DNA of 64,000 nucleotides from Planococcus lenghuensis (GTDB lineage: Bacteria; Bacillota; Bacilli; Bacillales_A; Planococcaceae). The notes beneath the pieces are model-generated. The model made no database searches. It saw only the letters and a list, made by a program, of their open reading frames with translations, and was not told the origin of the DNA. Position 1 is the first letter of the stretch. The number at the start of each line of letters is the position of its first letter. This document shows, piece by piece, positions 44,475 to 54,231 of the stretch. The DNA lies in NCBI RefSeq assembly GCF_001999905.1, contig NZ_CP019641.1, forward strand, positions 186,001 to 250,000. The letters run 5' to 3'. The translations under genes were made by a program, and so were the position numbers.

Positions 44475-45611
44475 TCAACAGTCTTCTTCAATTTGCATAT
44501 TCTTCTTGGATCGATTGGTTCCCATGCGTGTTAGCACCTGTTCTTGGTCTTTGCTGGACAAGTTGGTATAAAGAGAAGTGGTTTCAATATTGCTATGTCC
44601 TAGCTGGTCACGTAAAAGCACAATATTCCCGCCATTACGGATGAAATCTGCAGCAAAACTATGGCGCAGTTTATGAGGACTGATACCCTCTCCTTGAGCA
44701 AATGCAGCCGTATACTTGCCGACCAGGTTCTCAATGGCCCGACGGGAAAGAGGGCGGGCAGTGCCACCATAGAGTGTGACGAACAGGAAGGGGACATCCT
44801 TCGCCCCCTTATAGCGGGCCTCCCGAATGGAAAGATAAGCCTTCAAATGCTCGATTGCCTGATCCATGATATTCACGGTATCTTCTTTTGCGCCTTTCCG
44901 TTTGATATCAATCAGTTTCTTTTTCAGATTCACTTTTTTCGTCAACATGCCTGCAGTTTCAGCTAGCCGGATTCCGCTGCCAAGAAAAAGGGAGAGGATG
45001 GCTAAATCACGTTCCTTATCCCGTTTAAACCGCTGTTTGGCTATGGCGCTTTCCAGCAATTCTTCGTACTCGAATTCCACAAAATGCAGAAACTCATGGA
45101 TCTCTTGGTCATTCAGGATAACTGAACTGATTTTCTGCGCGCGTCTGCTCGCCGTTTCTTTTTTTGTATGCAAAACGATTTTGCTCATGACGTTCCGGTA
45201 GAAGTAAGATTCTCCTTCTTCATTCTCGGTTTCCTTCGTCAGGTAATTGAATAGGGACTTCAACGCATGGACGGAGAGATTAACGACGTCTTTCCCGCGT
45301 TTTTTGGTCGTTTCCTGTTCGTAATGAATGGATTCTTCCTGAAGGTACTCGATGTAGAGCTCGATGTCCTGTTTTCGCAGTTTCTCCAGGACGGAATAGG
45401 GGATGGAAGCAGCATCCGCCGCATCGGTCAGTCCTTCCCGGAGCAGCCACTTGAAAAAGTGCTGATAGCGGTAGAGGTACTGTAGCAAGGTGTTCGCTGA
45501 TAGCCCTGCACGTTTTTTAGAACGGATGTATTCGACAACGTAGAAGGGCATAGTTGTAAGTTGTGTTTCAATGCGCTGTAGAACCTGCAGCTCTTCGGGT
45601 GTCATGGCCAT
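44475..45611 (-). CDS. xerS: XerS-like tyrosine recombinase
   Basis: A 378-aa recombinase with the layout of XerS, the single-recombinase dif resolvase of streptococci: YVVEYIRSKKRAGLSANTLL near the N-terminus and EGESYFYRNVMSKI in the middle. The catalytic groups are Arg in GSGIRLAET, Lys in IKRKGAKED, His-x-x-Arg in SPHKLRHSF, His in QLGHSNIETT and Tyr in SLYTNL. A 28-bp dif-like site lies only 41 bases upstream, as difSL lies beside xerS. I start at ATG 45611, behind AAGGAAG. Candidate for the enzyme acting on all the dif-like sites here. Confidence 0.85.
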   Translation of the reverse strand: MAMTPEELQVLQRIETQLTTMPFYVVEYIRSKKRAGLSANTLLQYLYRYQHFFKWLLREGLTDAADAASIPYSVLEKLRKQDIELYIEYLQEESIHYEQETTKKRGKDVVNLSVHALKSLFNYLTKETENEEGESYFYRNVMSKIVLHTKKETASRRAQKISSVILNDQEIHEFLHFVEFEYEELLESAIAKQRFKRDKERDLAILSLFLGSGIRLAETAGMLTKKVNLKKKLIDIKRKGAKEDTVNIMDQAIEHLKAYLSIREARYKGAKDVPFLFVTLYGGTARPLSRRAIENLVGKYTAAFAQGEGISPHKLRHSFAADFIRNGGNIVLLRDQLGHSNIETTSLYTNLSSKDQEQVLTRMGTNRSKKNMQIEEDC

Positions 45612-45651
45612 AAATCGAACGCTTCCTTTCGTTTTGTTATATCGGTATAAT

Positions 45652-45679
45652 TGTTCGCAAAATACAATTTTAACGAACA
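45652..45679. repeat. dif-like 28-bp site beside xerS-like gene
   Basis: Arms TGTTCGCAAAA and TTTAACGAACA surround TACAAT. This is the left edge of the MNT/Fic cassette. The arms are those of the site at 48234, in the opposite order. Confidence 0.7.
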
Positions 45680-45862
45680 AATGTTCTATTTTTATTCAAA
45701 TTACTTATATATTGAAAAGCGGCTTACTCATAGCAATATAAAGATGCAAGTTTTTGAGATTCAATTTTGCTTTAGCAAAGAGAGGGGAGCAGACTATACT
45801 CCTTTCTTGGTACAAGAATCTCCAAGAAACAGAGTTTGAGAACAAGTAACCCATAGGTGATC

Positions 45863-46267
45863 CTATTGCTTTCCATAAATCGACTTACTTTCATCAATCT
45901 TGTCTAGAATCGGCTGCCGTTCTTCGTTCAGTTTTGCATACATTTTATAGGTCTTCATTTCGAACTCCATACGTTGCCGTTCATCTTCCCCGAACAAAAG
46001 TTTTCCGCTGCTTACAATCTGCATCTGAAACACGGTTGACGCTCTGGCTAAATCAATCAAATCCACATCCTGATTCAGGATGGCTGCCAGTTCTTGCGCG
46101 ATGATGAACACTTGGTACTCGTCAAACTGCTGGTTACTCAGAAAAGCAATGTCTAAATCGCTGTCCTGACGTGCGGTACCATTCGCTGTAGAACCGAACA
46201 CAATCAACAGCATTGGAGAAAGTCGATCGATCAGGAAATGCTTTACTTGCTCCAGTTTTGCATCCAT
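45863..46267 (-). CDS. MNT-type minimal nucleotidyltransferase
   Basis: A 134-aa protein with VFGSTANGTARQDSDLDIAF, the GS-x-DxD nucleotidyltransferase site. Relatives (MntA) are antitoxins that AMPylate a HEPN RNase toxin, but no HEPN gene is next to it, so it may be an orphan or have another partner. The ribosome site AGGAGG is seven bases before the ATG. Confidence 0.82.
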   Translation of the reverse strand: MDAKLEQVKHFLIDRLSPMLLIVFGSTANGTARQDSDLDIAFLSNQQFDEYQVFIIAQELAAILNQDVDLIDLARASTVFQMQIVSSGKLLFGEDERQRMEFEMKTYKMYAKLNEERQPILDKIDESKSIYGKQ

Positions 46268-46343
46268 TGCATGGCCTCCTGTAAAACTTCAGTTTCAGGC
46301 ACTGTTATACAACCACCTAAATAATAACTCCAATGACGAAACT

Positions 46344-47087
46344 TTACGTGAAAACTTTTAAGTAATTAACCAGACTTTCTTCCACACATCCTGCGATTAA
46401 GTTTATAAAAGGCTGCAGATCCTGTTGTGTACTTGCGATTTCCAACGTTCCATAATACTTCAGACGCTGCTCATTCTCAGCTTTCACAATGGCAGGGGGG
46501 AACCCATTGCTCATCAAAATCAGGTTCATTAACAAGCGCGCAGTGCGCCCATTCCCGTCAGCAAATGGGTGGATATAGACAAATTTAAAGTGGAATTCAG
46601 CAGCCAGTTCTACAGGATGCAATTCTTCTTGTGCTTGGCCATACCATTCAAAAAGGTTCTTTATTTCATGCGGGACTTGGAGAAAATGGGGTGGCTTATG
46701 TTTGCTGCCCGAAATTCTAATGTTAGTCGCACGATATATACCTGCATTTTCGTTATCTATGCTTTTCAAAACCAAGTAGTGAATTGTTTTGATAACTTCT
46801 TCATTTAACACTGTAGGTCGCTGGATTTGTTCCTCTACATAGTCAATCGCTTCTGAGTGATTAATAACCTCCAAATGCTCCTGCAGACGCTTGCCGCCAA
46901 TGGTAAGACCATCTTCTAGAATTACTTTTGTCTCGATTAAGGATAAAGTATTTCCTTCAATGGCATTAGAATTATAGATCCATTCGATTCGTTCAACCGC
47001 TTTAAGATTTGCTTCTGCCACTCGTTGGAGTGGCAGATGTTTATCTAATTTTCTCTTAAGCATATCGACATTCAGAATACTCTCCAC
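46344..47087 (-). CDS. Fic-family AMP transferase
   Basis: A 247-aa protein with the intact Fic motif HPFADGNGRTARLL and an N-terminal inhibitory helix SNAIEGN, the class II self-inhibited arrangement. It would AMPylate a protein target. It shares the cassette with the MNT gene and DUF3800; joint function is inferred only from position. Confidence 0.9.
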   Translation of the reverse strand: MESILNVDMLKRKLDKHLPLQRVAEANLKAVERIEWIYNSNAIEGNTLSLIETKVILEDGLTIGGKRLQEHLEVINHSEAIDYVEEQIQRPTVLNEEVIKTIHYLVLKSIDNENAGIYRATNIRISGSKHKPPHFLQVPHEIKNLFEWYGQAQEELHPVELAAEFHFKFVYIHPFADGNGRTARLLMNLILMSNGFPPAIVKAENEQRLKYYGTLEIASTQQDLQPFINLIAGCVEESLVNYLKVFT

Positions 47088-47171
47088 TAATTAACACCCA
47101 ACCTTACTTGAGATATAAGCGTATAGAGAAAGTGTGTTTGATACCCGCAATTTACTTTTAGAGACGAACTT

Positions 47172-47969
47172 CTATAAATGGTCACTTAAAAATATATCCA
47201 AGTAATTTTTGAAAGGGGCATCAATCAAATCATTAGATTTTCCCCATTCATAAAGCTTTACGCGATTTAGAAAGGAGTAAAAGCTATCACTTTCAGTTAT
47301 CAAATCAAGGATCAGTTTATTCTTGACTCTTTTTCCCGATGTACTATCATTGGGATTTTCTATTATGGTCCTGACTATTCCAAGTAGCAAATCCGTTAAC
47401 TCTATCCCATATTCTTCTTGTTTGGCCATGTATTGAACATCACTGAGCTTGAAGTTTTCACCTCTATATATGGATTGGATATTGAGTTGCTCAAACATTT
47501 GCCGCCTTAAGTCGTAATTTTTGGCTTCATATGTGTTATCGTGCTCAATAGCAACCTGTGCATCTACAAAGGAATGACTTCCGTACTTCCTGATCAATCC
47601 ATAAACAACTCGTTCAGGGAACTTCGTATAAATGGTATGATCGACCACATCAGCAAATTTTTCTTTGATTTCTTGCGAGTCTTGTTGAATCTTATTCTGA
47701 TTATAGGAAATGACGTTCATTTTCATTAGACGTTGATGATTCATGGCTGTGAGTATGATTTTTTCTATTTTTTTCCGTGTCGATCCATGTCCACGAAAAG
47801 TGGCCCAATGGATATCTGACTGGCGAACAATTTCGTTCAGTTCCTGTAATTCCGGCAATTCATACAAAGTCGATGGGATTAGAATAGCACCCATTAAATG
47901 AATTTTCTCTGAATGTTTACCGCTCTCATCAAAGAAAATTCGAACCGGAAAAGATTTTCTTTCTGTCAC
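47172..47969 (-). CDS. DUF3800 protein
   Basis: A 265-aa protein beginning VRIFFDESGKHSE, the DUF3800 signature (RNase-H-like fold), with a second acidic site (AIEHDN, GIELTDLLLG). DUF3800 genes are frequent in defence islands and next to mobile elements; a nuclease activity is suspected but not demonstrated. It is the first gene of the leftward cassette. Confidence 0.8.
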   Translation of the reverse strand: MTERKSFPVRIFFDESGKHSEKIHLMGAILIPSTLYELPELQELNEIVRQSDIHWATFRGHGSTRKKIEKIILTAMNHQRLMKMNVISYNQNKIQQDSQEIKEKFADVVDHTIYTKFPERVVYGLIRKYGSHSFVDAQVAIEHDNTYEAKNYDLRRQMFEQLNIQSIYRGENFKLSDVQYMAKQEEYGIELTDLLLGIVRTIIENPNDSTSGKRVKNKLILDLITESDSFYSFLNRVKLYEWGKSNDLIDAPFKNYLDIFLSDHL

Positions 47970-48083
47970 ATGGACACCGCCTTAGCTACTGGTTAGCTGG
48001 TTAATATAACTTTACAAATTACTTCGTTTACGCGATAATAATAAAGAAGAAACAAACCAAGTTGAATAAACATTGTAGCATTT

Positions 48084-48163
48084 TATTGGTTGCTCCTTAA
48101 TTCGCAGCTTGTAGATGCTACGTACTGAAACCTATTGGTTGCTCCTTAATCTGCAGCCTGTAG
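48084..48163. repeat. Two 31-bp direct repeats
   Basis: TATTGGTTGCTCCTTAAT followed by C-rich GCAGC-TGTAG occurs at 48084-48114 and 48133-48163 with three mismatches, at a 49-bp period. It lies upstream of the DUF3800 gene. Unknown purpose, possibly a regulator binding array. Confidence 0.6.
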
Positions 48164-48178
48164 GTTTTACTTTTTATC

Positions 48179-48215
48179 AAAAAGAGCGGTCTCTTAGCGA
48201 GATGGCTCTTTTCTA
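48179..48215 (+). terminator. Hairpin terminator at cassette edge
   Basis: AAAAGAGC pairs with GCTCTTTT around an inner TCTC/GAGA stem. It lies just before the dif-like site. Confidence 0.55.
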
Positions 48216-48233
48216 ATTATATCACACCTCAAT

Positions 48234-48261
48234 TGTTCGTTAAATCGACATTTTGCGAACA
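48234..48261. repeat. dif-like 28-bp site, right edge of MNT/Fic cassette
   Basis: Arms TGTTCGTTAAA and TTTTGCGAACA surround TCGACA: the same two arm types as at 45652, in inverted order (D-C against C-D), as seen around pdif modules. Confidence 0.7.
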
Positions 48262-48399
48262 ATTGGTTTTACAATCCGAACTAGGATTTAGCGTGATTTC
48301 GTTATCTTTGATAAACCTTCTTATTCAACGCCTCTCCCCACTTCTTCTTAGAACTGTTATTTTCACCAAGATAAAGATGTTCATGTACTTCATACGGCT

Positions 48400-48618
48400 T
48401 CAATTGATTTGTTCAGCGATAACTTGAGCCGCTTTATCTATTGACTCATGGTATTCGACTGTCTGTGTGGGAATAAAAGTTAACTCTATCGTTTTCGTAT
48501 TCGGCAAGCACCTTACTATAACGCGGTCTTCCTCAGTTTTCGTAAAGGTCTGCGTGATGTTTACTGTATCGTATTGGACAATGGTTCTTAAGAGCACTTT
48601 GATGTCTTCTAATTTCAC
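48400..48618 (-). CDS. Small hypothetical protein, 72 aa
   Basis: I use GTG 48618, preceded by AGGGGGA, rather than the longer frame. The protein is beta-rich (VNITQTFTKTEEDRVIVRCLP, TIELTFIPTQTVEYHESI). Unknown function. Confidence 0.5.
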   Translation of the reverse strand: MKLEDIKVLLRTIVQYDTVNITQTFTKTEEDRVIVRCLPNTKTIELTFIPTQTVEYHESIDKAAQVIAEQIN

Positions 48619-49153
48619 TGTTGTTCCCCCTGTCCTTAAAAAGTGGTTAGAAACCTGAAAGAATTCATTAAATCCGTCATAAGACAATGGATAATGTACA
48701 TTTCAGCGTTCAATTGCTTATCATCAGTAATGGTTTGCCCCCTTCTACATGAACTGCAAATCTGCCAATTCAAAATTCCCCACCACAATTTTTCCGATAG
48801 ATTTCCATTGTCTGATCAGTTTATCTGTCCTCCTGGAGCGCAAACTAAATACCCGCTTCGCTATACTATGCGAGTCGCTTGAATTTGACTGTCCGATACA
48901 GGGGCGTTAGCATGCATAGTCCGGCCTGCTCATTTCAAAAAATGACGTTGCAATTTTTAGCCCCCCTTCTGGTCCTTGATATGTATAGATTCCATTTGGC
49001 TCTATTTGAAGCTTTAAGCTTGCCTGATCCCAGGCACTTTCCTATAAATCAGCCAGGACATATCGACTGTGCCCTAGACAATTGACGGATAAGCGGGCGA
49101 ACAAAGTGATGAAGCTTTGCACGTTTTCCCTCATTAAATATCGATTCCGGCAG
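48619..49153. other. Gene-free stretch
   Basis: About 535 bases with only short unsupported frames; probably decayed DNA. No repeats noted. Confidence 0.4.
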
Positions 49154-49546
49154 TTATTGGGCGATGTATTGCAATGTGTCGCCAAGTCGAGCTGCAAAGA
49201 CTTCTGGTGGCTCAATGGCTTCCAGATGCATACAGACGACATCCGCTCTCTCATCTAGCCACTGCCGGTAATCGCTTGGCAGCGGATGTGGATGCTGGAT
49301 CAGCATTAACAAGAACAGCTCATACTCTTCTGGCTGAAAATAAAGCTCAGCTGTATTTAAGGCTACCCTATTCGTCTGACAGGATTTGAATGAGACCTTG
49401 AGATCATAAAGACAGTCACGGACCAGTTCCTCTTTCCCTCCGTTAATAGTTCTAGTTTTGCTGAACACATACTTTTCTTCATCCAAATTCTGTTCCATAT
49501 CCAGGAGAAGGCCTACTTGTCTTGCCGTAGTTTCTGGCGGCTTCAT
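49154..49546 (-). CDS. Hypothetical protein, 130 aa
   Basis: ATG 49546 follows AAGGAGGG at ideal spacing. The protein is soluble and acidic (MEQNLDEEKYVFSKTRTINGG, LPSDYRQWLDERADVVCMHL). No family recognised. Between it and the XRE gene (49547-50000) no supported gene is seen. Confidence 0.6.
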   Translation of the reverse strand: MKPPETTARQVGLLLDMEQNLDEEKYVFSKTRTINGGKEELVRDCLYDLKVSFKSCQTNRVALNTAELYFQPEEYELFLLMLIQHPHPLPSDYRQWLDERADVVCMHLEAIEPPEVFAARLGDTLQYIAQ

Positions 49547-50000
49547 ACTGTTCCCTCCTTTGAAATCCAAGAAGATCTTGATTTCATTTCGCCTGAATTT
49601 GTAAAAAAACGCAGAAAATCAAGTGATTCTCCGCGTCTTTGCAGACAACTCCGCTAACTTCATCATCGTCTTTCCTGGCTTCATACTAATTATAAAAAAT
49701 TAATGATATCTCTAATTAATTCTTATTTTACCGGTCTTAGTGATTCCAGTACAACCATTCGTCTTGTCCACTGGCAGAAGTGTCTTCCTGAGTCGTTCTA
49801 ATAACTCCTTTTTGCTGATCTTGGCCAAAACTTCAGAAAGTGAAAGAAATATATTGTTTATTTCACTGCCTCTGATACCCGCTGACAGAGCTCGAAGAAC
49901 AGGCAAAACATCGCTGTTTTCTGCTGATTATCCATTCCTATGGTAGACTGATTGAAATAAGCTGTGATTTCGAAAATTCGATGAACCATAGGAGGATAAA

Positions 50001-50390
50001 ATGGAAATAGTGTCAATTGGTGAAAGAATAAGAATACTACGTGAACAACGTAATTTATCAGATGGGGAATTTGCAAAGGAACTTGGTATTGCCAAAAGTA
50101 CCGTGTGGGCATATGAAGATGGTAAGAAACTTCTAACGGTTCCACACCTCATACGGATCGCCGAGTTTTTGGGTGTTTCCGCAGATTCACTGCTTGGCCG
50201 CTCGGCACATCACATAGAGTGCGATTTGCAGAATAAACAAGGAATGAGCGGCTATAAGCTCACGGTTGATGACCATCCATTGAACGAAGAAGAAGTGGCA
50301 GACATGATTTCCTATATCCAAGTGAAACGGCGAATGGGAAAACAGCGGGAGCTTGCAAAAACGGAGCAGGGAACCCCCTTCGGAAACTAA
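50001..50390 (+). CDS. XRE-family transcriptional regulator
   Basis: A 129-aa repressor with a classic HTH_XRE (IGERIRILREQRNLSDGEFAKELG, KSTVWAYEDGKK, residues ~6-60) and a helical C-terminus. The start lies behind AGGAGG. A single gene, of the kind that regulates plasmid or phage functions. Confidence 0.85.
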   Translation: MEIVSIGERIRILREQRNLSDGEFAKELGIAKSTVWAYEDGKKLLTVPHLIRIAEFLGVSADSLLGRSAHHIECDLQNKQGMSGYKLTVDDHPLNEEEVADMISYIQVKRRMGKQRELAKTEQGTPFGN

Positions 50391-50770
50391 AGGAATGCAA
50401 TCTATGTCTTCAACCAGCTAACTAAGAACGGCCGGCTAAATGAAATCCTCCCCGACCGAGTTTATTTTTGAGCATGCCCCGTCAGAAGTGGTTCCACCCC
50501 TTCGATATGACTTTTTCTCACTAGCCAAACTCACTAGTGTTGCATTAATTTATCCGGAACATTAGAAATTCATCAAATCTTCAAAAATCAGTTAAATCCA
50601 AAAGAAAAAGTCCTTCATAATGGAAAGCACAGGTAGTTCCTGTCCAAATCCACTAAAAAGGACTCACGCATGGACAAGAATACTAAAAAAACGGCATTTG
50701 GTAAATGGGTTTACCCCATAAATTTTGAGAAATTCAACGAAATTGTGAAAGATCATCGACAGGATTGCTA

Positions 50771-51908
50771 TATAAGTTGAATTAAAGAAACATACTCAAA
50801 GGCGCACGCAAAGCCGATCAATCACTTCTTCCAATCGCTCGCTGATGTACTGGATGAATTCCCGCACTTTCAGCTTAATCTTACGAACATCCGGGAAGAA
50901 GACATTGTTAATGACGGATTCCTTCAGCCATTTCCAGAGGCCTTCCGTCAGGTTCAGTTGGGGGCTGTAGGGCGGCAGGAAGACAAGCCCCAATCGGTCC
51001 CGGTTCTCTTCCAGAAACGGCTGGATCAGCTTCGCGTGATGGATTCGGGCATTGTCCAGAACCACGGCGATCTTACCCGTTGGGTAAACAGATAGGAGTT
51101 TCCTGAGAAAGCGCAGGAACGTCACGGCATCATACCGTTCTTCTTCTGTGCAGAAGACTTCGCCCGTCGCGTAATTTAGCGTGGCGATGAGCTTCACGCC
51201 TTTGTGTTGGCCGTGAGTGGGGATGAACCGCTGTTCCCCTTTTCTGAACCACGTCCGCCCGATTGCCTGGTAATCTCGGATCATCGACTCATCCTCGAAG
51301 AGGAGATGGTCGATCTCTTCAGCCATCAGCTTTTTTTTAGCGCTGGAAACGTCTTTTCCTTGAATTCCCGCTGCTTTTCCGGATCGGCTTTCTCCAGCGT
51401 ATACGTCGGCCGTGTATTGGAGAGCCCCTGCCTGCCCAACAGAATCGACATACCGCGCAGGGAATAAGAGACGCCCCATCTGTTTTTCGCGTATTCGGCA
51501 GCCAGTGCGAGTGTCCAGTTGTAGCGGGCGCTGAAGCCGACATCGGCCGGTGTCCGGGTGGCAATCGTCTCCGCCAGCTCTTCCTGCTGTTCTGCCGTCA
51601 GTTTCGGTTTCTTTCCAGTGGAATGGCCAAGGGCCAGTCCCTCGATGCCGCCTGCCAGATAAGCGGACAAGTAAGAACTGACGGCCTGGCGGCGCCGGCC
51701 GATGATCCGGCCGGCTTCCTCCATTGTCTCGCCCTCCAGGACAAGACGGACAGCCAGATATCGTTCGTAAAGCCGGCGGTCTTTCGCCTGGTTCATGGCT
51801 TCCTGCAGTTCGCTCAGCTGATCCTGTTTTTCCATATTCGATCATCCTTTCAGGTATTAACAGTATACACCTGATTGCTGGATGTTCGAAACATTAAATC
51901 AACTTATA
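50771..51908 (-). mobile_element. IS630-family insertion sequence, copy 2
   Basis: A 1138-bp element, the same length and encoded proteins as the copy at 34603-35740. It is flanked by TA (50769-50770 and 51909-51910) and has ends TATAAGTTGA and TCAACTTATA. Confidence 0.93.
50796..51835 (-). CDS. IS630-family transposase (two overlapping frames), copy 2
   Basis: The predicted protein sequences are the same as for copy 1: an HTH frame (51326-51835) and a DDE frame joined by slippage at A8. The sameness implies recent movement within this replicon. Confidence 0.9.
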
Positions 51909-53121
51909 TATACAAAAAAACTGACGACGCAGGCGTATCTGCTTTTGATGTTGCACGCCCAATTAATGAAAGTAGACAGCCTTCATGCGCTGGAAGCTGC
52001 TTTGGCAAATACCGATGTTCAGCGGACTGCCGGCGTTAAATCCATCAGTGTTTCCCAGCTGTCGAGAAAAAACAACAATCTGGACCCAGTGATTCTTTCG
52101 AATATCTTCCTGCAGCTTGTGAGCCTGATCAACGGAAAGAAGATGCCATCCCCCAACGGGATGCCATTGAAAGTCATCGACTCTTCCACGCTTCCCCTAA
52201 ACGTCAACCACTTTAAGTGGGCGAAGTTCCGGAAGACCAAATCGGGCGTCAAACTGCATCTGCGTCTGGTATTCGATGAGAGGGGAACCCATTATCCCGA
52301 CAAGGAAATCATCACGAACGCCAAGGAATCCGACCGCAGCCAGCTGGAAGTGCTCGTTGATGACAAGGAAGCCATGTATGTTTTTGACCGGGGCTATATG
52401 GATTATGGCCGCTTTGACGCGTTCACAGACGAGGGCCTCTTTTTTGTCAGCCGGCTGAAGAAAAATTCCGTCGTACGTCTGGTAGAAAGATTCGCACTTG
52501 CGTTTGTTGTGATACCATTTCAGATACGATGGCCTTTATCGGAAACGCGACAAATTGTACGGAAAACGTCTTTCGGATTGTGGTCATACCGGATGGCAAA
52601 GGCGGGGAATTGCGCCTTGTCACCAACCGTTTCGACTTATCTCCAGCGGAAATCAGTGACATCTATCGGTCACGGTGGGCCATCGAATTGTTCTTCAAAT
52701 GGCTCAAGCAGCACGTGAAGATCAAGCATTTTTACGGACAAAGCGCAAATGCCGTAAAAAACCAGATCTACCTGGCCTTGATCGCCTACCGCCTGAATGT
52801 GCTGATCCAGCTGGAAACAGAAAGCAAAAAGTCGATTCTGGCCATCACGCGCCTGTTAACGGCGAAGCTCTGGATGAAAGCCAGGGACCGGATTCGCCGG
52901 ATTGGAGGAACATCGGTTCCATAAAGCGAATGGTCGGTCCCCATTTCTCTTGGTTATTTGCATAAAATTACCAAATGGATAGTGCTACCTTTATTCAGGC
53001 ATTTTCTTTTTTGGCGAAAATGATTCAAAATATTTCGATCGATTGTTCTTCTGCTTTTATGCAACACTAGTGACTTGTTCTATATTGACAATGACTTTCA
53101 AGAAAAGTAGAATTGACCATG

Positions 53122-53142
53122 TTGAAAATGATTCTCAATATC
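53122..53142 (+). promoter_or_regulatory. Fur box of the siderophore operon
   Basis: TGAAAATGATTCTCAATATCA matches the GATAATGATTCTCATTATC iron box well, 22 bases before the ATG. A weaker copy (TTGACAATGACTTTCAA) lies at 53084-53100. Iron-dependent repression is expected. Confidence 0.8.
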
Positions 53143-53164
53143 ACAGAAAGCAGGAGGACTACAT

Positions 53165-54136
53165 ATGTTTAAATTCTTTTCAAAACGGGGCGTGCTCCTA
53201 CTCGTCTTGATGATGACCGCTTTGCTTGCCGCTTGCGGAAATACCGTTTCTTCTTCCGGAGATTCTTCAATGGAAGGAACGAATGAGGAAGTCCGTACAA
53301 TTGAACACGCGATGGGAACGACAGAAATTGAAGGGACACCAGAAAGAGTCGTCACTCTTTATCAAGGGGCCACTGATGCAGCGACAGCCTTTGATCTAGA
53401 ACCAGTCGGAATTGTAGAGTCTTGGGTGCAGAAACCGATTTACACATATCTTCAAGAAGATTTGGATGGAACTCCAATCGTTGGACAAGAAACTCAGCCA
53501 AACTTGGAAGAAATCGCAGCAAAAAATCCGGATGTCATCTTTGCTTCCAAAATGCGTCACGAGGATATCTATGAAAAGTTAAGCCAAATTGCGCCGACCG
53601 TAGCCATTGATGCCGTTTATGACTTCAAAGGCACCGTCAAATTACTGGGCGAAACAATGAATAAACAAGATCGTGCAGATGAAATTTTATCCGATTGGGA
53701 GAAGCGCATTGACGATTTCAAGACAAAAGCAGAAGAACGGCTTGGGGACAATTGGCCGCAAAACGTTGCATTAATCAATTTCCGTAGTGATCATGCGCGC
53801 ATTTATTATGATAGTTTCGCAGGTTCCATTTTAAAAGATGCCGGTTTTACTCGTCCTGAAAGCCAGCAAGGAGAAGGCTGGGGCGTCAAACTGACAGACA
53901 AGGAAAGTATCGCCGCAATGAATGCCGATGTGTTTTTCGTCTTCATGGACGATGAGCCAGCTGTCCAGGATACTTATGCCGACTGGACAAGTCATCCCCT
54001 CTGGGGAAAACTCGATGCCGTTCAAAATGACCGGGTTTACCGTGTCGATCAAGTTGTCTGGAATATGGCTGGCGGAATCCGTGCCGCTAATCTCATGCTG
54101 GACGAACTATATGAACACTATAATCTAGAGAAATAA
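53165..54136 (+). CDS. Ferric-siderophore substrate-binding lipoprotein
   Basis: A 323-aa FhuD/FepB-type binding protein with signal peptide and lipobox LLAAC, then the cluster A-11 core (PERVVTLYQGATDAATAF, IVGQETQPNLEEIAAKNPDVIF). It captures an iron-loaded, probably hydroxamate or citrate-type, siderophore outside the membrane. It is the first gene of an operon with two permeases and a reductase, under the Fur box. No ATPase gene is present, so a shared ATPase elsewhere is needed. Confidence 0.92.
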   Translation: MFKFFSKRGVLLLVLMMTALLAACGNTVSSSGDSSMEGTNEEVRTIEHAMGTTEIEGTPERVVTLYQGATDAATAFDLEPVGIVESWVQKPIYTYLQEDLDGTPIVGQETQPNLEEIAAKNPDVIFASKMRHEDIYEKLSQIAPTVAIDAVYDFKGTVKLLGETMNKQDRADEILSDWEKRIDDFKTKAEERLGDNWPQNVALINFRSDHARIYYDSFAGSILKDAGFTRPESQQGEGWGVKLTDKESIAAMNADVFFVFMDDEPAVQDTYADWTSHPLWGKLDAVQNDRVYRVDQVVWNMAGGIRAANLMLDELYEHYNLEK

Positions 54137-54144
54137 CATATAAA

Positions 54145-54166
54145 GATAGGAGGGAATCTCCTATCT
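54145..54166 (+). terminator. Intra-operon hairpin
   Basis: AGATAGGA pairs with TCCTATCT eight bases after the binding-protein stop. A short T-stretch follows, so it likely trims expression of the permeases relative to the binding protein. Confidence 0.6.
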
Positions 54167-54231
54167 TTATTGCTATTGGAGAGAAGTTTCATGAAATCAA
54201 TTGCGATATCCCCCATAGGCAATGGCTGTTC

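Larger units (their letters stand above)
50671..52924 (+). pseudogene. IS4-family transposase, split by IS630 and frameshifted
   Basis: The N-terminus starts at ATG 50671 (MDKNTKKTAFGKWVYPINF) and breaks at 50770. Removing the IS630 and one TA rejoins TGC-TAT-ACA in frame (CYTKKLTTQAYLL). The C-terminal part has the DDE_Tnp_1 motifs (LKVIDSSTLPLN, YVFDRGYMDYGRFD, YRSRWAIELFFKWLKQH), but a single-base shift near 52500 moves the frame. An IS231/IS4Bsu1-type element, now dead. The ends of this IS were not determined. Confidence 0.82.

Noticed and set aside
45863-46267. A complete MntA/HepT toxin-antitoxin pair
   Set aside because: No HEPN-type gene is adjacent, so only the nucleotidyltransferase can be claimed.
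48084-48163. CRISPR array
   Set aside because: There are only two imperfect repeats, with no further units and no cas genes.
49712-49906. 64-aa minus-strand protein gene
   Set aside because: It has no ribosome site, no family resemblance, and the opposite strand is equally open.
34603-51908. A 17-kb composite transposon bounded by the two IS630 copies
   Set aside because: Each copy has its own TA duplication and the interrupted gene rejoins in frame at each site, so they inserted independently.
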